NCBI GenBank assembly: GCA_023244865.1
Contig: JAHFLM010000030.1
Location: 1-10,391 of the forward strand
Direction of reading: 5' to 3'
DNA length: 10,391 bases
Origin: Candidatus Harrisonbacteria bacterium
GTDB taxonomy: Bacteria; Patescibacteriota; Minisyncoccia; UBA6257; UBA11618
The translations under genes were made by a program, and so were the position numbers. Shown in pieces: positions 5,875-10,391 of this stretch. The notes under the pieces are model-generated. The model did no database searches, was not told where the DNA came from, and worked only from the letters and a program-made list of their open reading frames with translations. Position 1 is the first letter of the stretch. Each line of letters starts with the position of its first letter.

Positions 5875-6303
5875 ATGATCGGAGTTAAAATACATCAGCA
5901 TGGTGGATGCGATCCATTCAGTATGACTACGGAGCAGGCTCTGAGGGACTTAGTCTCTCGAGTTCGAGACTGGGATCAGTTGGTTTACGAGTACGAAGAT
6001 CAGGTGACCGAGATCACTCTCGAGGCCAGGCCAAAAGAAGGGGGTGGCTCGATCCATTTCACCTACTTTGGCGACAAGAACGACATGAGTCTCCTTGTCC
6101 TGTTTCTGCAGGCCTACGATAGCTTGGTGAGTAACACTAAGGATCGGACACATGTCGCCCTCATGATAGCCTACGGCATTAGCGGGGCAGACTCGGCAAA
6201 AGCGCTCGATGTTGAGAGAACACCAATTCTTCTTCGGGCACTCTACTTAATGAAGCAGAATGGAGTGCCATTTGATGTGGCACTCAAAGAAGCTTTGAGC
6301 TAA
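5875..6303 (+). CDS. Unknown soluble protein, possible helix-turn-helix regulator
   Basis: A 142-residue protein I do not recognise from its sequence; no membrane helix and no signal peptide. The N-terminal two thirds look mixed alpha/beta (VTEITLEARP, SIHFTYFG). Residues 99-126, with the core YGISGADSAKALDVERT and then ILLRALYLM, resemble a helix-turn-helix of the 'S...AxxLxVxRxTlxRAL' kind, which would fit a regulator of the divergent operon; this is inference. The ATG at 5875 has AGGGAG eight bases upstream. Base use differs from the housekeeping genes: three consecutive 60-base lines (5881-6060) hold 28, 29 and 35 G+C, against 15 in one line of the flippase (8881-8940). It has its own strong promoter and terminator. 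Confidence 0.8.
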   Translation: MIGVKIHQHGGCDPFSMTTEQALRDLVSRVRDWDQLVYEYEDQVTEITLEARPKEGGGSIHFTYFGDKNDMSLLVLFLQAYDSLVSNTKDRTHVALMIAYGISGADSAKALDVERTPILLRALYLMKQNGVPFDVALKEALS

Positions 6304-6323
6304 TCGAAATTGATCGGAAAACC

Positions 6324-6362
6324 AAAACGCCCGAAGACGAAAAGTCTTTGGGCGTTTTTTTT
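6324..6362 (+). terminator. Strong intrinsic terminator after the 5875-6303 gene
   Basis: A long stem (AAAACGCCC, a G-T pair, AAGAC with GTCTT, GGGCGTTTT) closes a GAAAA loop and runs into eight T (6355-6362). It lies 20 bases after the stop and closes the cassette on the plus side. Confidence 0.95.
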
Positions 6363-6374
6363 GTTGGGTGAAAA

Positions 6375-6421
6375 CTAAGTATTCCCAAGCTTCATATAGA
6401 TTCCCGTTTTCACGGGAATGA
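6375..6421. repeat. Intergenic repeat copy A with ATTCCCGT hairpin
   Basis: The block starting CTAAGTATTCC (6375-6404) matches 24 of 30 bases of the block at 7410-7439 in the same orientation. It runs into a perfect 8-bp hairpin, ATTCCCGT (6400-6407) and ACGGGAAT (6412-6419), followed by GATA. The 'AGATTCCCG...CGGGAATGA' shape is, from memory, a common intergenic palindrome of many bacteria. It lies just past the trxB stop and may protect that mRNA's 3' end. Confidence 0.65.
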
Positions 6422-6438
6422 TAAATAAGAAAACTTTG

Positions 6439-7353
6439 TTACCTGTGTAAATAGTCGTAGATATTGAGGACGGCGCGGATGCCGTCGCCGGCACTGATGT
6501 TGTTTTGCTTATATAAACAGTTACTTACATCCCCTGCCGCCCAGATACCGGGGAGACTTGAAGCTTGCGTTTGGTGATCGATTTCGATTTCGTTATAGAA
6601 ATTTAATTTCACTAAATCTTTTACCAAATCACTATTAGGCACAGCGCCGATTTCGATGAAAACGCCACCGAGAGACAATTCTTTAATTTCCGAATTGGTG
6701 CCGATTTTATAACGCAAGCCGGTGACCATTTCTTTGCCATAAATCTCTTCAACCACTGAGCTATAAATCATCTCAACTTTAGAAAGTTTAGAGATTTTAT
6801 CCTGAGTAATCGGGTCGCCTTTTATGACGTTGCCTCTGACTAATAAATAAACTTTGGAGGCGTATTTTTCTAAATCTAAAACAGCTTCGAGAGCGACGTT
6901 GCCGCCACCGACAATTGCCACCGGCACGTCCGCAAAAAGTGGGGCGTCGCAAATGGAACACCATGCAACACCCTTACCATCAAATTCATCCTCGCCTTTT
7001 ACACCCAATCTTTTTCGCTTGGAACCGCTCGCTAAAAGAATCGTTTTGGTTTGAAAAGTTTCAGTAGGAGTTTTGACTTCGAAAATGGGGCCGAGCTTAC
7101 TCACACTTTTCACCCAATCTAATTTAATATCTAATCCCCTGCCTTCATAACTACGCAAATGCTTTTCTAATTTTTCGGTGAGATCTAACCCTGAAATGCT
7201 TGGCTCACCAATCCAGTTGTGAATGTCGGCCGAAACGACAGACTGACCGGCTAGTTCGCCAGCAATTAGGAGTGTCTTCATTTTTTTGCGCGCAGCATAA
7301 ACTCCGGCTGCGACGCCAGCTGGACCACCACCAATAATAATTAAATCGAACAT
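6439..7353 (-). CDS. trxB: Thioredoxin reductase-like FAD/NAD(P)-dependent disulfide reductase
   Basis: A cytoplasmic flavoprotein that moves electrons from NAD(P)H through FAD to a cysteine pair and on to a thioredoxin or glutaredoxin. It has 304 residues, normal for low-Mr TrxR. Visible are the FAD motif GGGPAG (8-13), the active-site CSIC (132-135, usually CATC), the NAD(P) motif GGGNVA (149-154, usually GGGDSA), and the second FAD motif WAAGDVSN (271-278) with ISAGDG. The 2'-phosphate motif HRRxxxR reads VRGNVIK (172-178), with only one Arg and a Lys kept, so NADPH preference is uncertain. No thioredoxin gene is in view; the glutaredoxin-like protein upstream is a possible partner. The ATG at 7353 has TATAAT ending ten bases upstream, so the mRNA is probably leaderless. 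It is flanked by intergenic repeats. Confidence 0.9.
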   Translation of the reverse strand: MFDLIIIGGGPAGVAAGVYAARKKMKTLLIAGELAGQSVVSADIHNWIGEPSISGLDLTEKLEKHLRSYEGRGLDIKLDWVKSVSKLGPIFEVKTPTETFQTKTILLASGSKRKRLGVKGEDEFDGKGVAWCSICDAPLFADVPVAIVGGGNVALEAVLDLEKYASKVYLLVRGNVIKGDPITQDKISKLSKVEMIYSSVVEEIYGKEMVTGLRYKIGTNSEIKELSLGGVFIEIGAVPNSDLVKDLVKLNFYNEIEIDHQTQASSLPGIWAAGDVSNCLYKQNNISAGDGIRAVLNIYDYLHR

Positions 7354-7362
7354 GTTGTTTTG

Positions 7363-7368
7363 ATTATA
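7363..7368 (-). promoter_or_regulatory. -10 box of trxB, leaderless-type position
   Basis: On the minus strand this is a perfect TATAAT, with nine bases between it and the ATG at 7353. Transcription would begin at or within about three bases of the start codon. No good -35 is present; that site falls in the hairpin repeat at 7380-7401. Confidence 0.6.
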
Positions 7369-7379
7369 TTACAAACGGT

Positions 7380-7401
7380 CATCCCCGCGAAAGCGGGGAT
7401 G
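7380..7401. repeat. CATCCCCGC-GAAA-GCGGGGATG hairpin repeat
   Basis: A perfect 9-bp stem with a GAAA tetraloop, preceded by GT (7378-7379). It is the same class as the ATTCCCGT hairpin of copy A, in the opposite sense. It sits right where the -35 region of trxB should be. Confidence 0.7.
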
Positions 7402-7409
7402 TTTTAATT

Positions 7410-7497
7410 CTAAGTATTCCTAAGTTCGAGGTAGATTCCACGCCTCAATTCCGAATCAATTCTTACGAATTGAACGGAATTGGGCTCTGAATGACAG
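7410..7497. repeat. Intergenic repeat copy B with a long nested hairpin
   Basis: It begins like copy A (7410-7439; 24 of 30 bases equal) and then replaces the short hairpin by a larger one: CAATTCCG (7446-7453) with CGGAATTG (7475-7482), and inside it TCAATTC with GAATTGA around TTAC. It ends GAATGACA (7489-7496). Copies A and B lie in direct orientation on both sides of trxB. In the minus-strand mRNA the hairpin follows the glutaredoxin stop and may protect or end that transcript. Confidence 0.65.
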
Positions 7498-7507
7498 ACT
7501 ACAAAGA

Positions 7508-7744
7508 TTACTTGATACCTAAAGCCTTAGCGAAGCCGCCGCGGTCGAAGCCGACGAAGATTTCACCGTCGATGTCCACCACTGGCACACCGAGCTGGTG
7601 AGACTTGTCCATCATCTCCTTACGAGCCTTTAAATCTTCTTGGACGTTGAATTCTTCATACTGAATATTATTTTCAGCGAAGAACTTCTTAGCCATTTTG
7701 CAGTAAACACAAACTGGCGTGGAATAAATTTTAACGCTTCTCAT
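7508..7744 (-). CDS. Glutaredoxin-like protein, YruB/NrdH type
   Basis: A 78-residue thioredoxin-fold protein that exchanges thiols and disulfides in the cytoplasm. The redox motif is CVYC (12-15), close after the first strand KIYSTP. The cis-proline motif is GVPV (52-55), followed by VDIDGEIFVGFD (56-67), which is typical of the YruB-like glutaredoxin family. There is no signal peptide. The ATG at 7744 lies 12 bases after the DsbA-like stop, so the two share a transcript; no SD is seen, and the gap is taken up by the 15-base palindrome AGTAATA-A-TATTACT (7747-7761). Its reductant may be the TrxB-like protein encoded just downstream. NrdH for ribonucleotide reductase is an alternative role, but no nrd gene is in view. 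Confidence 0.9.
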   Translation of the reverse strand: MRSVKIYSTPVCVYCKMAKKFFAENNIQYEEFNVQEDLKARKEMMDKSHQLGVPVVDIDGEIFVGFDRGGFAKALGIK

Positions 7745-7746
7745 CT

Positions 7747-7761
7747 AGTAATAATATTACT
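7747..7761. repeat. 15-base palindrome between the DsbA-like and glutaredoxin-like genes
   Basis: AGTAATA, a central A, then TATTACT. It covers the upstream stop codon and ends three bases before the next ATG, where an SD would be expected. Too AT-rich to form a stable RNA stem. Confidence 0.4.
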
Positions 7762-8485
7762 TAGCGAGCTCTTCATCAATAAGCTTCTTCAATTGAGCAT
7801 AAGGCAAGGCACCAGAAATAATTCTTCCATTTACAAAGCTAGTTGGAGTAGAGATTTGGTCGCCTAAAACTTTCTGCGCCACAGTCTGACTCTCTTCTAC
7901 TTTAGACTTAAACTTACGGGAGTCAAAGCATTCGTTGAACTTAGTAGCATCTAAACCTAAATCTTTAGCAAACTTCTTCAAGTGATCATCGGCGAAGACA
8001 CCGGCGTTTTCACCACTCTTGTTTTGAGCGTAGTAGTTATCCCAAAGATAGGTGTAAAGGAAATCATAATACTTCCAATATTGATTTTGGTCGCCGGCGC
8101 ATTGAGCAGCCTCGGCAGACTTGATAGACTCTTCACCTAAGAAAGCGAGGTCGATGTAGGTCATCTTCACCTTGCCAGTTGCGATATAGTCCTTCTTCAA
8201 ATCATTGACCGCTTCTTTGTGGAACTTGCCACAGAAAGGACATTGAAAATCACCGAACTCCACGAAGTGAACCGGAGCCTTGGGATCACCGAGATAAATT
8301 CTAGATTTACCAGCTTCGGCGAGAGCGGTTTTAATTTCATCGACTGAAAGATTTGAACCCTGAGGTTCGTTATTATTTTCGGTAGGGGTGCCGGACTTGG
8401 TGCCGGTGTTGTATACCAAGGCGCCTGCAACGACGATCGCTGCGAGTAAAATGCTGCCGGGTAACAGATAACTTTTTTGTTCCAT
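7757..8485 (-). CDS. Membrane-anchored DsbA/BdbD-like thiol-disulfide oxidoreductase
   Basis: A 242-residue thioredoxin-fold protein that probably forms or shuffles disulfides in exported proteins. The N-terminal anchor spans about residues 6-25, followed by a polar linker (26-46). The catalytic motif is CPFC (82-85) in the context EFGDFQCPFCGKFH, and the cis-proline loop is STPTSFVNG (212-220). Two further cysteines (129 and 186) sit where many DsbA_2/Thioredoxin_4 proteins have a second disulfide. The last strand and helix are complete. No re-oxidising partner (DsbB or VKOR) is in the window. The start ATG at 8485 lies nine bases after the -10 box, so the mRNA is probably leaderless. The glutaredoxin-like gene follows in the same transcript. 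Confidence 0.93.
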   Translation of the reverse strand: MEQKSYLLPGSILLAAIVVAGALVYNTGTKSGTPTENNNEPQGSNLSVDEIKTALAEAGKSRIYLGDPKAPVHFVEFGDFQCPFCGKFHKEAVNDLKKDYIATGKVKMTYIDLAFLGEESIKSAEAAQCAGDQNQYWKYYDFLYTYLWDNYYAQNKSGENAGVFADDHLKKFAKDLGLDATKFNECFDSRKFKSKVEESQTVAQKVLGDQISTPTSFVNGRIISGALPYAQLKKLIDEELAK

Positions 8486-8494
8486 ATGAGTAAT

Positions 8495-8523
8495 AGGATA
8501 GTAGAGAGAAAAATCTAGGTCAA
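8495..8523 (-). promoter_or_regulatory. Promoter of the DsbA-like/glutaredoxin operon, leaderless-type
   Basis: On the minus strand, TTGACC (8518-8523), a 17-base spacer, and TATCCT (8495-8500). Only nine bases separate the -10 from the ATG, so transcription starts within a few bases of the start codon. The inverted repeat CTAGG-N9-CCTAG (8515-8533) covers the -35 box and could be an operator. Confidence 0.7.
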
Positions 8524-8558
8524 CTTAGCCTAGAGATGAAAAATGTGGTTTTTTAGGG

Positions 8559-8564
8559 TAGAAT
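8559..8564 (+). promoter_or_regulatory. Possible -10 box of the flippase gene
   Basis: TAGAAT, 58 bases before the flippase ATG. No good -35 is seen at 17 bases. The leader contains the TTAG-type repeat, with AATTAGAAATTAG at 8591-8603, and no properly placed SD (GAAGG is 15 bases before the ATG). Confidence 0.35.
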
Positions 8565-8579
8565 GCATGGGACAAGAAT

Positions 8580-8606
8580 TAGGAGTTAAGAATTAGAAAT
8601 TAGAAG
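8580..8606. repeat. TTAG-type AT-rich repeat
   Basis: Loosely repeated TTAG/TTAAG units that share the 13-mer AATTAGAAATTAG exactly with the mreB-mreC spacer (458-470). It forms most of the flippase leader. Confidence 0.5.
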
Positions 8607-8622
8607 GCGAAAATAAAATTTT

Positions 8623-10032
8623 ATGTGGAATACTGTTGTTAGAAATATTGCCTGGCTCTTAGGTGGTGAGGTTTTTTCAAGGTTGGTTAGAGCAGTGCTC
8701 GTCATTTATGCGGCGCGAGTTTTGGGTGTCGTGGAATGGGGCGTCTTATCTTACGGCCTGAGCTTGGCGGCGCTTTTAACCATTGCGACTGACATTGGCA
8801 TCTCCGCTTCGATTACTAAAATTTCTTCTTCGGAGGAGTTCGACCAAACGGAGCGAGATAAATATGTGACGGCGGGGCTAGTCATTAAAATTATTTTAAT
8901 GATTGTGACGGCTTTTGGTTTTAGTTTATATATAGATGCTGTGCACGCGCCGATTAGTTATTTAATGTTTTTAGGCTTAACGGCTTTAGTGATGGCGGAT
9001 ACTTTTAGAAATATTATCGTGGCGATTTTGCGTTCAATGAGGAAGATGCGCGTCGAAGCCATTAATAATGGCTTAGTGCAGGTGTTGATTTTGGGATTAG
9101 GAATTTATGTTTTGAAGTTTGTAGGAGCGACTTCGGAAAATTTGGTCTTTGCTTATGCCTTAGGAAGCTTATTAGGCTTGATCTGGCTCATAATTTATTT
9201 GAAACACCAGCGAGGTTGGAATTTAATTTTTGATAGTAAAAAAATGTGGCGCCTAGTGCAAATTAGCTGGCCCTTTGCTCTACTTGGAATCTTGGGCAGT
9301 ATTAATTTGAATATAGACACCTTGATGATTGAGAAGCTGAAAACGCTTTATGATGTGGGATTGTATGGGGCGGCGCAAAAATTGATTTTGATTTTATACA
9401 GCTTCCCCGCCTTGATTGCGGCAGGGGTTTTCCCAGAGTTTGCAAAATTTGCTAAGGGTAGCGGGCCTGAGTTTGGGAAATTATTAAAAACTTCTTTAGT
9501 GCTTTGTATGATGGCGGCCTTGCCACTATTTTTAAACGGCGCATATTTAGCACCACAAATCATAACTTTAATTTACGGTGTGGAGTATTTACCAGCTTAT
9601 ACTACGCTCCAGGTTTTACTTTTAAGTTTATTAATAAATTTCCCAGCCACGATTTTAGGCAATGCCTTATTCGCTCATGATAAGCAAAAAGAATTTGTGA
9701 AATTTGCAGTGCTTGGAGTTTTGGGAAATATTATTTTTAACGCTTTATTTATCCCGAGATTTGGCATCGCGGGAGCGGCTTATTCAACTGTAATTACCCA
9801 GATTTTAGGTAACGCATTTTTATGGAGTAAAATTTCGGAAATTAATAATTTTGGGATTAGTAAGGAGTTTAATAAAACATTACTAGCAAATGCAGCAACT
9901 TTTGGCTTGGTAGTCTTGCTCGCTTATTTGAAAATTAACCTATTACTCATAATCCCATTCGCGGTTTTAGTTTACGGAGGGATTTTATTAATGTTGAAAG
10001 AGGAGGTAGTTTTAGGGTTTGTGAGAAAATAA
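8623..10032 (+). CDS. Oligosaccharide flippase, polysaccharide biosynthesis family (Wzx/RfbX-like)
   Basis: An integral membrane protein of the MOP superfamily that probably flips a lipid-linked sugar chain across the cytoplasmic membrane for cell-surface glycan assembly. It has 469 residues with about 12-14 hydrophobic helices along the whole length. The N-terminus fits the family: NIAWLLGGEVFSRLVRAVLV (8-27) then AARVLGVVEWGVLSYGLSLA (31-50), the usual 'hxxhhhxxhhxRhlxhhhxxxxARxLGxxxhGhhxxh' pattern. NIDTLMI (310-316 region minus strand-free numbering: about 230-236) and the YGAAQKL stretch match the middle repeat. MurJ, the peptidoglycan flippase of the same superfamily, is the main alternative; the N-terminal pattern suits Wzx better. 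The ATG at 8623 has no well-placed SD. No glycosyltransferases are in view. Confidence 0.87.
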   Translation: MWNTVVRNIAWLLGGEVFSRLVRAVLVIYAARVLGVVEWGVLSYGLSLAALLTIATDIGISASITKISSSEEFDQTERDKYVTAGLVIKIILMIVTAFGFSLYIDAVHAPISYLMFLGLTALVMADTFRNIIVAILRSMRKMRVEAINNGLVQVLILGLGIYVLKFVGATSENLVFAYALGSLLGLIWLIIYLKHQRGWNLIFDSKKMWRLVQISWPFALLGILGSINLNIDTLMIEKLKTLYDVGLYGAAQKLILILYSFPALIAAGVFPEFAKFAKGSGPEFGKLLKTSLVLCMMAALPLFLNGAYLAPQIITLIYGVEYLPAYTTLQVLLLSLLINFPATILGNALFAHDKQKEFVKFAVLGVLGNIIFNALFIPRFGIAGAAYSTVITQILGNAFLWSKISEINNFGISKEFNKTLLANAATFGLVVLLAYLKINLLLIIPFAVLVYGGILLMLKEEVVLGFVRK

Positions 10033-10034
10033 AA

Positions 10035-10063
10035 AATCACGAACCCACATTAGGTCCGTGATT
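10035..10063 (-). terminator. Intrinsic terminator of the 10089-10364 gene
   Basis: AATCACG (10035-10041) pairs with CGTGATT (10057-10063), with a further ACC/GGT inside. On the minus strand TTTTATTTT follows directly. A second small stem, GTCTCA with TGAGAC (10070-10089), touches the stop codon. It lies three bases past the flippase stop and may also end that mRNA, although the plus-strand tail is poor in T. Confidence 0.8.
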
Positions 10064-10088
10064 CAATTTGTCTCATAACGCCTTGAGA

Positions 10089-10364
10089 CTACTTGTAACG
10101 ATTCAGTTGTTTGTGACGAACTGATTCGGGCGTTTGGTTTGCCGTCTCCCCATGCCAAGTGGCCGGAGGACCTTTCTTTGCGTCTTGCTCCACCTTGGCT
10201 TCACGCCTCAACTCCGCCGCATACTGCTCTGACCTACCAGCAACTCTTGTATCGAGGCCATAGAATAGAGCCGCAAAGATGAGACAGATGCAGCAGGCGA
10301 ATGAGGAAAGAAAGATTCCATTTTCAAAAGATGAGCGGAGCTTCCACAACCAGCTATCTGCCAT
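10089..10364 (-). CDS. Small one-helix membrane protein of unknown function
   Basis: A 91-residue protein I do not recognise. One hydrophobic helix (about 17-36, GIFLSSFACCICLIFAALFY, with two adjacent Cys) is followed by a charged helical stretch (QYAAELRREAKVEQDAKK, 47-64) and a polar tail. The ATG at 10364 is the most likely start inside the window, but no SD is visible, and the frame stays open upstream to 10391, so the real start could lie beyond the edge. Codons are richer in G+C than in the adjacent flippase, as in the 5875-6303 gene, and it likewise has its own terminator. This may be the end of another small-protein unit like the cassette at 3975-6363. Confidence 0.65.
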   Translation of the reverse strand: MADSWLWKLRSSFENGIFLSSFACCICLIFAALFYGLDTRVAGRSEQYAAELRREAKVEQDAKKGPPATWHGETANQTPESVRHKQLNRYK

Positions 10365-10391
10365 TGTGTCGTTATCGTATGCCCTTGCGTA

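Noticed and set aside
3975..6363. Toxin-antitoxin, phage holin or type IV secretion small subunits as an identity for the cassette
   Set aside because: Small membrane proteins fit many such ideas, but I see no family motif, lysis gene, ATPase or relaxase to support any of them.
7380..7497. Possible CRISPR array or tRNA in the trxB-glutaredoxin spacer
   Set aside because: There are only single hairpins and one degenerate repeat pair a kilobase apart, with no regular spacers; no cloverleaf or TTC-type arm is seen.
8623..10032. MurJ (lipid II flippase) as the name of the flippase
   Set aside because: Same superfamily, but the N-terminal pattern and length fit the polysaccharide-export branch better; kept only as an alternative.

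Overview
The window looks like a chromosomal piece from an uncultivated, small-genome bacterium of the Patescibacteria/CPR (Parcubacteria-like) type. The grounds are the mix of genes, not one marker: a short ProRS lacking the editing insertion, a secreted DUF5667-type protein, single-anchor DsbA-like and YruB-like thiol proteins, AT-rich housekeeping genes with little or no Shine-Dalgarno (SD) signal, and short palindromic intergenic repeats. This placement is an inference. TGA is used as an ordinary stop, so there is no sign of the recoded UGA of Gracilibacteria/SR1.

Layout. Positions 1-2767 hold a minus-strand cell-shape operon, proS > mreB > mreC, with mreC running off the left edge. An intrinsic terminator separates it from a secreted DUF5667-type protein (2877-3881). 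Positions 3975-6363 form a closed cassette. It has a minus-strand operon of five small two-helix membrane proteins, a divergent plus-strand gene (5875-6303), a shared 192-bp region with two near-consensus promoters, and a terminator at each outer end. Next come three minus-strand thiol-redox genes: a thioredoxin-reductase-like flavoprotein (6439-7353), then a glutaredoxin-like protein and a membrane-anchored DsbA-like protein in one transcript (8485 to 7508). A plus-strand flippase of the polysaccharide-export family (8623-10032) follows. At the right edge is a small one-helix protein (10089-10364, minus) with its own terminator.

How the parts may work together. MreB/MreC serve cell-wall elongation. 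The DsbA-like protein probably handles disulfides of exported proteins, while the glutaredoxin-like and TrxB-like proteins handle cytoplasmic thiols. The flippase probably exports a lipid-linked glycan. The most unusual part is the 3975-6363 cassette. Its genes have strong SD sites, tight ATGA-type couplings and strong promoters, unlike the housekeeping genes beside it. Two of its genes are clear tandem-family paralogues, and all five membrane proteins share the same two-helix layout. I recognise none of its proteins. The divergent gene has a possible helix-turn-helix near its C-terminus and could regulate the operon.
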